DNA of 64,000 nucleotides from Artemisia argyi (GCA_030686995.1 CM060685.1:122260823-122324822), one strand, 5' to 3'. Shown: positions 1-13,208, numbered from the stretch's first letter. Notes: a model not told the origin generated them from the letters alone. Numbers and translations are program-made.

Positions 1-360
1 GTTTCCACCACATTAGTATAATAGTTTTATTTTCATTTCGTTTATTTTATTTTGATTGCATCTGTAGTTAATTGGGTTAGTTGGCTAGCAACTAATTCCG
101 CCCACTCCTTCAAAACCCGAGATTTTAATTGCTTTCTGTAAAATATAAAAATACAAAAAGAATCATCCCTCACCTCTAGACCTAGTTTAGTAGGCTTTCT
201 AATCCTAGCGACACTATTCCTAAGTTAAACAATCAATCCCCCGGTACTTGTCACTATACTATACTACAACGATCAGGTACACTGCCTGGTGGGGGTTGTA
301 AGCTTCTCGAGATCCCTTGAGAGGTAAAACCTGTTGCGAGGGCGCAATTCCCACGTATCA
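1..360 (+). mobile_element. 3' portion of an Athila-like LTR (NE family)
   Basis: The segment closely matches the last 350 bases or so of the LTR at 60676-62061 and, in reverse complement, of the LTRs at 25315-26727 and 30585-31973. It shares the stretch that ends in CCCACGTATCA at 360. The LTR enters from beyond the left edge. What follows (AAGCTATG...) is not a primer-binding site, so this is a 3' LTR, a solo LTR or a truncated copy. Confidence 0.85.
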
Positions 361-408
361 AAGCTATGCTACAGTAATAAGCTAAAATAAGCAAAAATAA
401 AAAATATT

Positions 409-1090
409 ACTCACTTGAGACCCTAGCTAAACAAGGGATCCCACTTAAGGGCAGCTACAAGCTCTAGCTTGTTTTGCAACAAGCTAGTAATAAGCATGGT
501 CATTCTCAATCTGACAATCATCCATTTTTTATTTTTTTATTTTTTTGTATTTTTGATTTTTTTTTTTTTCTATTTTTTTTAGATTGAGAATAGAAAGTAT
601 ACTTGTGAGAACTTACTTATGTCCTATTAAGCTATTGATTAGCTTATAGGACCTAGGACAATAAGAGCTTAAGAGTAAATTTTGCAAGTAAATAAGAAAA
701 CAGGAAATTAAATTTGAAAAGCAAATTTCATTAAACTAAAAGAGGTTTACAAATTAAAAAGAAGCTACAATTAACTTTAAAAATTTAAACTACAACTAAA
801 AAAGCTCGCTACTCTACTTTTCTACTAGAAAAACCTACACTGCCCAAATGGCAAACAAGATTGTTCTATTTTATAATGGAATTGCTAGGGTTTCTTGGGG
901 GTCTTGTCTTGTTCCTTCCATGTTTGTTTTGAGACCATAGCTAAACAAGGGCTCCCACTTAAAAGCAGCTACAAGCTCTAGCATGTTTTGCAACAAGCTA
1001 GTAATAAGCATGGTCCTTCCCAATCTGACCATCATCCTTTTTTTATTATATTTTTTTGTATTTTTGATTTTTTTTTTTTTTTTTTTTTTT
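409..1090. repeat. Pair of direct repeats about 517 bp apart
   Basis: About 115 bases from 409 (GAGACCCTAGCTAAACAAGG) recur from 926 (GAGACCATAGCTAAACAAGG) with few differences. Both copies run into the same T-rich tract containing TTTTTTGTATTTTTGATTTT. The copies lie near 409-575 and 926-1090. The 350 bases between them are unique in the window and hold a short hairpin around 630-655. No TG...CA ends or target duplication is visible, so it is not called an LTR element. Confidence 0.7.
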
Positions 1091-1222
1091 GGTTCATTAG
1101 TTTTTTAGTCATCTGTTTGGATCCAGTGCTTTTTTCAGCTTATTATTGAGTTTTGGAAAAGTTGTCTTTACAAAAAATCTCTGTTTTTTAAGTTATTAAA
1201 AAAGTTATTTTCAGAATTTTTT

Positions 1223-1254
<32 letters not shown>

Positions 1255-1261
1255 AAAATTG

Positions 1262-1356
1262 TTTGTAAAAAAGGTAGAAGCCAAGGTTTGAACCATTGAC
1301 CTCTACCCTTGACCAAGTTAATAGACACAAGCACACAACACACTACCACACGCCCT
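1262..1356 (-). mobile_element. Possible tRNA-derived SINE remnant
   Basis: Read on the minus strand, the segment has a pol III A-box-like stretch (TGGTAGTGTG) and a B-box-like GGTTCAAACC near 1280-1290. A 30-base A run (1224-1253), which reads as poly(T) on this strand, follows. Some plant SINEs end in T tracts. There is no second copy in the window to define the ends, so this is weak. Confidence 0.25.
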
Positions 1357-1388
1357 AGGGTCTTCTCAAGTTTAAGTTTGCATAATTA

Positions 1389-2740
1389 TCTATACTAATT
1401 ATAATAGATGAATGACTCTCTCTCCACAAAATTAAGATGTACAAAAAAGGATGCAAGGTTTACAACACTATAAAGCAAGGAATTTGTATAATTACAACAA
1501 GCAAAGCATTTTGTACAACAAAAACAAGCATGAATCAAAATTCAGACCAAAATCCTTAGAATACTCATTAATAGCATTAAAAATACCCCTACACCCAATA
1601 TTACAATCATTTAAACATAATGTACAACCCTCCATATAATTCCCAGCCATAAATGCAACTAAAAAACCTTGTTCCAATCCTTTCTTTGTTTCGGTTTAAA
1701 CAAAAACGTAAATAAAAAACATGCAACACATGCCCGAGACCTTGTTACAAGATCTTGTTACAAAAATGAAAATAAAAAACATTAATATAAAGTATTCGTC
1801 ATTGATAATTCGTTTATCAAAAGAAGAAATAACGGAGGCGTCATGTGTTTTTAGGTTTGTTAGATTCGCGTTTGAGTAGAAGGTATTGGATTGTTTGTGT
1901 TGTTCGGCTATCTAAAAGAGAAAAAAGATAAGATTAAAAGGGATGATGTTTGGTGGCTATGTTATATATCAAGAGAAAGTGACAATGTGTTTTTGTTTGT
2001 GGCTACGTATGGATGAGAAAGTGTGAAATGATTTTAGGGCAAAGGTGGAGTTAGGGTATTAATATCCATTTATTTAGGCTTAGGTTGTGTCATAATTGTG
2101 TTGGCACCCGAATTTAGTATAGGGATTGGATTAGGCCATGTTTCATTTGGGCCATATTTCTAATTAAATACTAAAACGAAATTTTGGAGTTTTGGGTGTG
2201 ATTATGTTGTGGTTGGGTAGAATTATTTGGCTAATATTTGATTTTGGCTAAGTTTAGCTAATTCTTGTTTTTCCATGTATGCTTGGTCAAACAGTTTGGT
2301 TACGCCGATGATAGCTTTCTGATGAGCGGCATTATTTTCATCACATTATACTCATAAATAAAAATAACCAATTAAACTTACCACAATTTTAATAATTTGC
2401 TAAAAAAAATTGAACATTGAACACCTATTAACTTATATCCTTAGTGTATATTAATGATAGAAATTGAAAAATGAAACTGCTATCAATTTACTCTATTATT
2501 AATTTGGACATTTTGCTTTAGAAAATATATATATGTGTGAAACATCGATAAGGTTATCATCACAGACACACAACATCGTCGATAAAGTTATCATCATGAG
2601 TAACGTATAATCGAAAGAAATCTGTTTGCCGTTACATATATGTGTGTTCCTTGAATTCATTCGCCTAAACAAAAATATTTGCTCGCCATAAAATTTAGTC
2701 ATAGGGTATCCGCCGCCGCATTGCGCGGGTACCCTGCTAG
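1389..2740 (+). mobile_element. Non-autonomous Helitron
   Basis: The 5' end reads TCTATACTAATTATAATAG directly after an A. The 3' end has a GC hairpin (CCGC...GCGG at 2713-2729) about 11 bases before a terminal CTAG, and the next base is T. This is the usual Helitron structure: 5' TC, 3' hairpin plus CTRR, insertion between A and T, no target duplication. The 1352-base interior has no Rep/helicase coding and no convincing ORF, so it would depend on proteins supplied elsewhere. Confidence 0.75.
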
Positions 2741-2879
2741 TATATTTAACATAGCATTCCCATTTTAGCTTATTTGAACCGTTGGCTTATTACACTGCTT
2801 ATTATTTTTCTTTTATTTCTTTTTCCCTTAAGTAGTTTAGAAAAATTTTCATAATTTTCAAAAATAGTATAGTATTTTT

Positions 2880-3042
2880 CAATGTTGCAAAAATCGTGAG
2901 TCGGTAGTGAGGCGGTTGAATGCCTTGCAGCGATTAATAACCGATTACAAGGCCGATTACCTTGTAAAAATCAACAAGGTGAAAGGCCGTCACCTTGTAA
3001 TCTCCGATTACAAGGCCGAGTTGACCGATTTTTGCAACATTG
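2880..3042. mobile_element. MITE with 17-bp perfect inverted repeats
   Basis: The element starts CAATGTTGCAAAAATCG and ends with its exact reverse complement CGATTTTTGCAACATTG. It is flanked by a perfect 8-bp duplication, GTATTTTT (2872-2879 and 3043-3050). An 8-bp duplication fits hAT, and 8-9 bp also fits Mutator-type MITEs. The 163-base interior repeats CCGATTACAAGGCCG and CCTTGTAA motifs in both orientations, so it can fold on itself. Confidence 0.88.
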
Positions 3043-3050
3043 GTATTTTT

Positions 3051-4542
3051 AATCATTTTATTTAGTTAATTTAGTAATTAATTCATAATAAAAAAATCTA
3101 AAAAAAAATGTTTTTCTTTTTTCCAAAATTTTCTTTTAACGTTTAGGACTTAGGAAAATTAGTTTGACACCTGTAGGCCTTTTAGATCAAAAATTTTACA
3201 TTTTAGCCCGTTAACGTCCCGTTTTCATTTTTAGTTACGTTTTTAATTTCAAGTTACGTTAAGTGTTTTTATAACTTTTTAAGTAGATTTTCATTTCTAA
3301 TTTCAAATTTTTAGTTTAGGTAATTTCCCGTTTTTAGTTACATTTTTAGATTTTGTGCGTTACGTTTTTAATTTAGATTGCGTTTTAGGTTAATTTGATT
3401 TATGTGCTTTATGTGTTTGTTTATTTGAGTTAATTTTAGCTTTTATTTGTATAATTTAGTTTACAAATTCCAAATTCTCTTGAAAACCATTCAAATCACC
3501 TGATCGTAAAACGTATTCGACTGCTCATCTCACTCCTCGTCGGGACTTAACGACCAGGGGATACACTATATTCACCGGAGATTATGTGCAAGTGGTTTGA
3601 CCTAATTGACCCCTTACCATGGTTAATTTTGACATACCTACTTGGGCTACATCAGCGCCAAAAACTTGATTCAGGATTTATGACCAGGTTTTAATATTTA
3701 TAATAGTCTCATCTACCTAAGGTCTACCTAATGCACTTACGGGCATTGTACCCGGTCGTGTATAGTGTATTTGTCGGTAAAGTCGAGGTCCTCCCAAGAG
3801 CTATGAATGGATCCTAATTTAAGTCTATGTCACAATATTAAAAGGGTTTATGAGTAGAATATTAATTAAACTAGTAAATTGAAAATAACAAAACATGAAT
3901 ATTAAAATGAGGTGAATTAAATGTGATCAATAGGCATGGTTTTCTGGCAAACAACTAATGGATTATAATTGTTTTGATCTAATTCTTAAACCGTATCTAT
4001 TCATACATTAAATTGTGGTAAAAGGCGGTAGACTCCTTTGGTCAATTCGTCTACCCTATGATCCTAAACTCCTCACCAAGGTAATTATTAGTGACCAAGG
4101 ATCATTCGGTAATCTATTCAGTCATAAAGAGCCGGTGTTTACTTTCACAATACATGGGGGTTAAAGTCAACTAGACTTAGCTGGTCAATTTGTCTAGTCC
4201 TATATTCCATAAAGTCCTAATCTATAACCTAATGATTACAAGAGTTCGTGGGTTTACAAAATGGAAGAGTCATTAAGTACCTCTACTAACTAAGACTTAT
4301 TTAATGGAAACCGGCCTCTCGAAACTTAGGTTCCCCCTAATTTCTTAATCAATTCCGTTTGGAAGGTGGTCGTTGGGTGAAATTTCCACGAAAATAGTGA
4401 TACTCCTATGGTCAATTCTTATCATTAAACGCAACTTGATTCACTAGGCTCCTATGGTCAATTCTCCTAGCTTCCTAGATACTACCCAAACTTCCATGCT
4501 ACCAAAACAAAGATGTCCCAAAATAAGCCAAGAAAGTATACA
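3051..4542. other. AT-rich noncoding stretch, no recognised feature
   Basis: No coding region or defined transposon end was found. A phrase close to CTCCTATGGTCAATTC recurs in diverged form near 4030, 4175, 4398 and 4448, which suggests an old, decayed repeat of unknown class. Confidence 0.5.
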
Positions 4543-4550
4543 TATAAAGC

Positions 4551-7500
4551 CAAGGCCGGCTCGTGGTTTTAAGTGGCCTCGTGCAGTTACCACAAATTAG
4601 GCCCCTTAAAGACTGAAATTATTTGTAGAAAGCTCACTAACCTTCCAAAAAATTTACAACTATGTATAATACTATATCTCATTTAAGTTGCCATTTTTAT
4701 TTTAAAATTAAATATTTAAAGATGGAGTACCAAGATTGAATTTTTTTTTGCTGAGATAATAAAGTGTATCAACTCATGAAATATGATTTTAGTTTATTAA
4801 AATGATTTGGTGAAAACTGATTCATATGTTGGTGGCTTCCTCGTAAAGCATAAGAAAAACGAAACTAATTTGAACTAATATTGGGCTTTCAGTAGACTGC
4901 ATTTCACTTTATACAATTATACATTATACATTATACAATATATATAAAAGGCAGGCGCTAACTGCCAAAATTTTGCTACAGTACATCTACAGTGATTTTG
5001 CTACAGTATTTTCCCCCACACCTACTCTAAAAATTCCACCGCCTTATTTGCTCACCTCCTAGAAAATTTCATAATCCCTCATCTTCTTCTCCCATCTCAT
5101 CAAAGCCACCCAAAAAATATTCATAGCAGGTATGAATGCCGTTCAGAAAATCGTATTACGGGGTGATTATCTCATTAATCCGGCTTGCTATTGGTGGGAT
5201 TTTTGTAAGTGTGTACCCTTTTTTTGTAGTGAAACAAAAAGCGGAGGTTGATTAGCTGTGGTTATAGTTAGGAAAATGTAGATCGAAGTTGTGTACATCA
5301 CGTGTTTGATGAAAATATTAAGAGTTACAAAAAAAAAAAAAAAAAAAAATCGAATTCCAGTTATTTTTTTTATAAAAAAGTTTGTATTTTTTATTCATTG
5401 GTGTTTGTTTAACTGCAGGTTTGAAGTATTTTGAGAGGGGTTCATGGATTACAAAAAAAGAAGAAGTGCAAATACGAACACCTCTTTGACTCGTGAGTGG
5501 TTTCTCAATCTTTTTCAATATCTTTAATGTTTTAATTTTTTTTTGGGTATTTTGATTTAGTTAGGATCTTGGATTCACTTTTAACTTAAAGCATGTTAAT
5601 CGAATTATTTTCAGTGTTGTATATTTTTAGTTTTTTTCTTTTTGAATTTGTAAATTAAGGCAAATAGCGGATTGGCTGTTAATTAGTCTGATTCAGATTT
5701 TGTTTTGAATTAAATGGAGGTGATGTTGTGATATGTGAGGATTGATTTGAATCTGACTTCAAGAAAAACACAATAAGCAGGTAAAGATTTAATCTTTGAA
5801 GTTGGTTTTGTCCTGTTTTTATAAATAAATGTGTTCTTGATTATGGTTATTGTTTGTTTTTATGTGAAATATACGGTTGATGTTTGGGGCATAAAGTTGG
5901 AGCTTTAAAAAGGCATTAACCTCAACTTGATAAGCTTATAAGTGTTATCAAGTGCGCTTATGAGTAATATGTTCGTACCATGTTGTTTCAGGAATCAGTT
6001 TCTTCGCATAAGAGTACCAATATTTTCGTACTGTGGTTTCTAAGGAAGAGGTACCGACTATCATGTTACCAATTCTACAATCAGCTTTTGGTTATTGTAT
6101 TAATGTATTTTATTTGCAGATTGTTGCACTAATGCACGAAATCAAGACAAAAGGCATTTAGAGAAAATTATCAAAGGGCTTCTAATTTCGACAGGTTTGA
6201 GCCAAATTTTTAAACTATAATTATGCGTACTTTCCATCTAAATTGGTGTATTGTTATTGTTTATTTGTTGTAGCTAGGCTAAAATGTATTACACCATACT
6301 ATTTCTATTTGGTACTCTTCCTGATTTATGGTTCTCACTGACCTAGAATTGGTTACACAGATTCTGTTGATGAGTTAATGATGTCCAACCCTTGGATGAT
6401 ATGTCACTAAATGTGAGAATGGATACATGGCATGCATCTCTTAAATCCGCGACTCCTATGTAAGTACAAATTGAATTTGTTTAATAATAAGTAATTTGGT
6501 TTTTATGACTGTAGGTAATAAGAATTGGTCTCATTTGACCCAAATATTTTTACTCCTTATTTCATTGTAAAATTAGCAATAAAAGTAGGTTTTTTCGCTA
6601 GCCTGATGATAATTTGAAATGATGGAAGATTGACAGGAAGACTGGACTAAGATTGGGTTACCAAGCCAAGATACATGTTTTGGCAAATGGCAGGTTTTGG
6701 ATACCCTTTCGACACTTACTAAGATTTGGTTTGGAAGAGGGTCAGCAGACCCAACGGCATATGCTCTGCCATTTTTTTTGGCTGCATAAATTGCTATGTT
6801 GCAGTTTCAATCTGCTGATCGGTTGATGCTTTCTTAACCGATCACGCGGTGTTCAGAACCAGTCTTGAAGTGAATGAATTAGAAAGAACGAAAATGTAAG
6901 GAAATGAGACGACTCTTTCTTGAACACAAAATGGGCCGTTCTATGTGCGTAATGAAGTTCTGTAGCTTTTTTTTTACCAACCCACGCCTGGGTTTTAGAT
7001 AGTTATATAATAGGCTGTGATGAATTTGTGGATTCGATTAAACCAACGAATCTCCGTGTCTTGGCAGGGTAAACTATCACGTTTGCAGCCATGGCGGGTG
7101 TATTCAGTTTTTTCGATTATTGATGAATGTAAGTCAGATGATATTGGTCATTTGAAGCCTGAACCATAACTTGGCATGGCAATAACCGGATGGTGTGATA
7201 GCATATTTGCTATTACGCAACCGCGTTTCTTTTGCAGCCATGGCTGAATTCTGACCTTTTTTACCATTTTCCATCCTCAAATCTGAGCCTAATGATCTAT
7301 TGAAACCTGTTTTCTAAGTGTCGTTTTCCAAAACATGTATCTTGGCATGTATCTTATGCATATTTATTGTAAAGAAAAGTGTCATTTGTTGTGTTAACGA
7401 ATATTTGTAAAGAAAAGTGGGCGACCGAGACTCTTTAAATACGCTACATTCTGGAAAACAGTTGAAGGAATACCAACAGTTGCACGAGGAGTGTTCTGGT

Positions 7501-9274
7501 ATGCTTTAAAGCATGTGTTAGCTTTTCTTTTTACTAGACCTTTTGTGTAATGTTGGTTTTTGAATTACAGGTAAACATCTACCTTATTTTTAAGCACATA
7601 TGAATCGTGCTCTTATATATTAGCAATTATTATCATTACAGAAATGGCCTTTAGAGTGCTACGACATTCTGTTTTATCCTTAATTGGCGGGGCAGTGCAA
7701 TGTCGTGTTTGCAGCCAGGGAGGGTCGGGTGCCCTTTTATCCCATCCCGTACTTGCAAATCTGAGCTAAAGGGTTTCTTGAGGCTTTTATACAATCCTAT
7801 TGACACTTCTTGCTGCTTCATTTCGTTGGTTCGATTATTTAGTAGATTAAACTTTTCATAATTATAAAGAATGAACGTTTGTATTTCCAGAAGTTCAATA
7901 ATTTTGCATAACCAACTAAAGTTTGAATTTTATGTTTGCAGGCCTGAAATAGGAACGAGGGAAGCAGGACAGTTTGGAGTAACCTCAGGCAGGGAGTGGT
8001 ATAGTAGATGTGTGAAGCTGTTATGGCATGGGGTCCTGGGGAACCTTTCTCTATGGAACAAATCCGCGTTATACCGCCAAAAAAAATGGAAGTTTGAATT
8101 AAAATTCATTTCACTTCTATCTGTCACACTGATCTTAATGCTTGGAAGGGCGAGGTATGTACATGCTTCTTATTGAATTGTATTCTTTTATGTCTTATTC
8201 ATTTAACGAACTACTACTTATATATAGAATGAATCTCAGTGTCTTTATTATGTTCAAAATTAGTCCATAATTATATGCATCAAATTAGATCATTATATGT
8301 AGGGTCATTGAGAGTGTCGGAAAAAGTGTAGATGATATTAAGGAAAATGATCATGTTCTTACGATCTTGAATGGAGAGTGTGGTGAATGTGCATATTGCT
8401 TAGTTCAGTAGGTGCATCAACAACACGACAACTGATATAGTTCAGGGGATGGGTTGAATGGGTTGGTTCAAGGTTTTATAATAGATTGGGTCAGGTAATG
8501 AATCAAAATATTTGAATTGAATTTAGTAAGCGTTTGAATAAGATTGAAACGAAATCATTATGTACATCACATAACTATTTATTTCTGACGAGGCTATCGA
8601 AAATTTTAAGTTGCTTGGTTTCTCATTAGGATATGGAGAACTGTTGTTGATTATGGTTGCTCGCTTATCACGTTTTTTGATTTCTTAACCTGTTATTTAT
8701 TTATTTTTTTGTTAATATGCAGGTTTCCTACTTTTTGGTAATTTGCAGGTTTGCTATTTACACAACCCAGGTTTGCGTTTTGGAGTAACCAATTCTGTCT
8801 TTTGAAACTTCTTATAGGTATTATAATGGGATTGTATATTGTAATAACTACTTTTAAGAGTTGTTTGGAATTTGCAGAAAAAATGCAAAAATTACAAGAA
8901 AACAATTTAGTATTGATCGAATTGACGTTTACTCACATGTCTTGGGGTGTACAAGTTTAATAGAAGTTGATTTACTTTACTAATAATGGCAAAAGAGTGA
9001 TGATCTGAACTGATGCTTAGTCACAGTTCTTTTGCTTTGCATTTTGGAGCAAACATGTAGACTTTCATTCTTATCAACAGTTCATTTTCTTTAGTTTGTT
9101 ACAGTCAATGTAATTGAAGTATCAAACATCAAAAATGAAATGGGTCAAAAGTGACACAAACTCACCCGCCGCAACGCGCGGGCTACCCAGCTCGTTTGTT
9201 AGAAATATGAGGCCCCTTTAGGATGTTGGGCTCTGTGCAGTTGCCCACTCTGCACAGGCCCAAATCCGGCTCTG
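4551..9274. mobile_element. hAT-like DNA transposon, enlarged by an internal Helitron
   Basis: The left end starts CAAGGCCGGCTC and the right end, in reverse complement, starts CAGAGCCGGATT. Both lead into shared subterminal sequence (GTGCAGT..., AGGCCCCTTTA). The flanks are TATAAAGC (4543-4550) and TATAAAGG (9275-9282), a 7-of-8 match to an 8-bp hAT duplication. Only about 370 bases on the left and 80 on the right belong to the hAT itself. It has no transposase and is non-autonomous. Confidence 0.65.
4917..9194 (+). mobile_element. Helitron nested in the hAT element (5' end approximate)
   Basis: The 3' end has a CCCGC...GCGGG hairpin at 9165-9182, then GGCTACCCAGCTCG followed by T. It is very like the end of the Helitron at 1389-2740, except that the final CTAG reads CTCG. 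The 5' end is not sharp; the TA-rich stretch around 4917-4955 is the best candidate. No Rep/helicase is visible. The interior of about 4.2 kb contains three diverged copies of a module around TTTGCAGCCA (about 7075, 7225, 7700), possibly captured or duplicated host sequence, and no gene I can name. Confidence 0.5.
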
Positions 9275-9327
9275 TATAAAGGGCTAAAGAAACGAGAAGT
9301 TAAAATCAAACAATTAACAATGTATAA

Positions 9328-10462
9328 TCTTTTATATAATAAAAGAATTACATCATTTCGGAGTGTTTTAACAAATCCCTTCTTATTGAAAAAAAAATTA
9401 GACCAATAGGAGAGCTCGATTTTGCCACGTAGGCGAAATCGAGCAATATAATTGGTCAATAGAAAGTCAAAATTAAATTAATTTTGGTCAAACTTAATAA
9501 AATTTGGTGGAGAAATTTGGTTAAGAAAAAAATTGCATAAAAATATAAGTGTCAAATTTATGAAAACAAAAACTTAAAAAAAAAGGAAGTGATTAATAAA
9601 AATTTGGTGGTTGAATTTTAAATAAATTATATAGAGGTAAGTGTAAAATTACAGGTTTCCATTTTTTTAATAACTTTAAAAAATAACCAAATAACTCCTT
9701 ACACTTTCTACCCCCTATACTTTATAATATTAACTTTGTTTAAAATTACATGAGTATTAGTATTAGTTTTTAGACTTTCATTCATTAAAATTACAAAATT
9801 TGGTAAATATGCGAATTAGTTTTAATACAGGTTAAATATTTTTTAAACTAATGTTAGTTTTAGACATTTCTATAATATTTTTTTAAATAAATACTCATGT
9901 TATTCTATTTAAAAGTTTAATTTATGCGTACACGGGTTTCAAAATTATATACAGCTAAATTATTTTTAACGTGTATATAAATATCAAATGGTATGCACGA
10001 GTTAATGTGATAAGAAAATAAATATACGCGATTCTCTTATAACAACGACTCGTGGAATTGTTATTTGAAATTTATATATGAATATCCATAAAAACATTTT
10101 TAAAACTTTATAGAGCATATTTTAACTTTATTAACGCTCATTACGTGCTACTAAACTCACACATTTTGTACAACATGATATTAATAGTTAAAGTTAAAAA
10201 AACAATATCAACCTCAACCTCAACCTCAACATGTGTGTCAGTTAAATACGTTATACAAAGCTAATTAAGATTAAAAAAAATAAAAAATAAAAAAATAAAA
10301 ATAAAAAAAGGAAAGGAAAGGAAAAAGAAAACGGTTAGATAGTCATTGTTTAATTTAGAAGGTGTTCTCCTTAAAAAAAATAAAAATAAAATAAAAAAAA
10401 TAAAAAAAAAATGTGATAACCTTACTTTATTCATTGACATGATGTTTCATTTAAAAATAAAT

Positions 10463-10509
<47 letters not shown>

Positions 10510-12212
10510 GTAATAGTTGGCTGTTCTAAAGAAATTAAATGTATTTACATGAGAATTATTAAGCAAATATATATAGTTTTTAATCGGGTTATTACGTTAA
10601 TAGACTGCGATAATGTTATTGAGTTGGTAATAATGGATGTGAGATACAACCATTCTTCTATGCTTATGATTTATTTGTTAACCTCTTTTTGCTTCTGAAT
10701 TGAATCCGAAAGATAACTCGATAGAACTTTGACTTATATCTTATCTAACTGATAGTTTGTAGTAACCTTTTTTTTTGGTTTATTATTATTTTTTTTATAC
10801 ACACCATTTTTTAGTAACTTTTTTCAATGTTTTAGTGAAAAGTTCTACATTTAATATTTGTGTTTTTACTATAAACATACTAAGCTATGATAGAATTAGT
10901 TGTGAGTTCAGGGATTTCTTTTTTATTAAGATTCTCAAAAAAGCTTAAAACTTTATCATAAACTTATTGTGTTATGGTAATTAAATAAGCCAATAAGCAC
11001 CTTTACTAAGCATAACCAAACACCCTTTTAGTTCTAATATGAAGTTTTCTTATTTGATGTTATGACTAACTTTGTTGTTATCCTCACTATAATGCAACAT
11101 GTTAGTAGTGTTTACAGTTTTATGATCTTATCGCACACACTAAAATGTAATGCAATTTGTTATGTGCATTTTTTAGATGAGGATTAAGATCAACACATGA
11201 TTGTCGTGGAAGGATTTTCTACGCCTTCTCAAGGTATGAATGTATAATTAAGTTGAGTTGCTGATTTAGATAATACATGAATGTATTTTAATGTACCAAA
11301 GATGTGTTTTAGTGCCTATATGAGAAATTTTATTGTAGAAATTCTTAACGGGTGTCTTTGAATGGGTTAATGAAACTTAGCAAGCGCTTGCTGTCATTGA
11401 TAACATCATAACACTATGGGTGTCAACTAACGGTCTAAAATATGAGTGTCTTTCTTGATGATTTAGGCCAATTGTGAAAAAAGATGCACTAAAGTGAAAG
11501 GTCGGTAAGGATTCAAACAATCCTAAAAGACTTCCGAATGTACTATTTGTCATTCTTTTCATGTATTTATAATTTACTTATGCAAGTAATAATAATTTCC
11601 TTATATAGTTCGGTCTTAGAGAAAAATTATTCTTATACATTATACATAAACTTATTCTACCATTACATATTTTTTTGTTTCTCTTTATATAATAAAGAAG
11701 ATATAGTGTAAGCATATATGTTAATTTGGTAATTTTATGGCTAAACTTGATAAGCAAATAGCATAAACTTATGAAAATACAATTTTTCAAACAAAAATGT
11801 ACATCGATAAATATGGTATGATGGTTACTCGTAATCAAGGAAATAAATCAATTTTCAAAGCTATCTAAATATGTTATATATTTAAAAATATAAGTAAAAG
11901 AAATACCATAATTACAAAACACATCGTAAATTGATAGCTCGGGTTTGCAAAACTAAAATCATATATCACTAACATCTTATGCAAGTCAAGTATCATCATG
12001 TGATTTTGCTTGAATAATAAAATATTATTTTAATCCAAAAACATTCTCCTAAAATAATATGTAGATTATAACATATATACACGTGGTTTTTATTTTTAGT
12101 CCATCAAGTTAAACCATTTAAAATATATTAAGTGATTCATTTCTTAATCGATAATAATATATAATAAAAAGAAATTTTAAAAACTCTGTTCGTGCACAGG
12201 TATTATAACTAG
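9328..12212 (+). mobile_element. Non-autonomous Helitron
   Basis: The 5' end TCTTTTATATAATAAAAG follows an A. The 3' end is TTCGTGCACAGGTATTATAACTAG, with a short CTGT...ACAG hairpin, followed by T. Insertion is therefore between A and T. The 2885 bases are AT-rich with several A-runs and no Rep/helicase. The part near 11200-11560 has more even base composition, with peptides that look like a broken gene fragment, which I cannot identify. Confidence 0.6.
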
Positions 12213-12761
12213 TTAATTAAACATTAATAACACTAATTTAAACACGGTAGATATCAATTCATCGACAATTAATCACAGAATCAAAATTATGTCAATTAAT
12301 AATGAAACTGAAATAAATAATGAAGGTCGGAAAATGATTACATATAGTGCCAATTAAATGCTATTGATTCCCTAGTTGAGTACCGGGGCAAAACATGTGC
12401 CACCAAACCAAACTACTGCTCTCCTCTTTTTTCTCTTGTACGGCAGCCAAAGAGAACCAAAACCAATATTGATGATAACCTAAGCTACGTAGGATATTAT
12501 TTATATATAATATGAAGTTTCGCCTTGTCCAACTTTAGCCCCTGAGCTCACATGTTGTTTCACATGAGGTCCTTGTGTATTTCATCTTTTTATTTACACG
12601 TATACATTTGTATATGTGTAATAAACTTTATGCCATTTGTAGACAAAAGGCCCTTGATCGTTCTTTATATTTTCATCTTCAGTCCTTGGAATAAATAAAC
12701 TTAATATTATTTAGCCGCTTTCAGTCCATGGATTTCAACTCCTTCGCGGCCAAGTAATAAG

Positions 12762-13044
12762 TTACGACGTAAGTCTAATGGCACTTACACCGTAAGTCTT
12801 CGTCAATTTGTAATTATCCACACATATATCCAAAACTACGGCGTAACTAAATCATAAGTTACGCCGTAACCTTCACACTTAATCACTACAGCGTAGCCTC
12901 AAAGCAAGTTACGAATGTAGAACTCTCGTTAACTGTTTTACGCCGTAACCTTGCAAAAGGTTACGTCGTAATCTTCGTCAGGCAGAAATTTGGCTAAGTC
13001 ATAAAATATATACGGTGTAACCACAATGATGTGTTATGCCGTAA
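12762..13044. repeat. Cluster of 11-bp palindromes TTACGNCGTAA
   Basis: About nine exact or near copies occur in 283 bases, starting near 12762, 12785, 12837, 12859, 12886, 12938, 12961, 13010 and 13034. Variants include TTACGACGTAA, TTACGCCGTAA and TTACGTCGTAA. Spacing is irregular, 22 to 52 bases. The cluster lies just downstream of the decayed MULE transposase, so it may be a subterminal repeat zone of that element. Confidence 0.8.
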
Positions 13045-13208
13045 CCTTGTGTCTTTATCCTTTTTTGGCCATTTATTGTTCAAACGCCTCAATTAACCTG
13101 AAATACAAATATGAATGAATTAAGTACCATATTTATATAAATGAGGCAATAAATACAGGAATTTGATATATAAAATATCAAGCTAATTTGTTGTTATCAA
13201 CATGGTTG

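Noticed and set aside
409..1090. TRIM or small LTR retrotransposon
   Set aside because: No TG...CA termini, primer-binding site, polypurine tract or target duplication could be seen.
5100..8200. Functional gene with several exons
   Set aside because: Splice-like GCAGGT strings occur, but no frame continues across them and no known domain appears.
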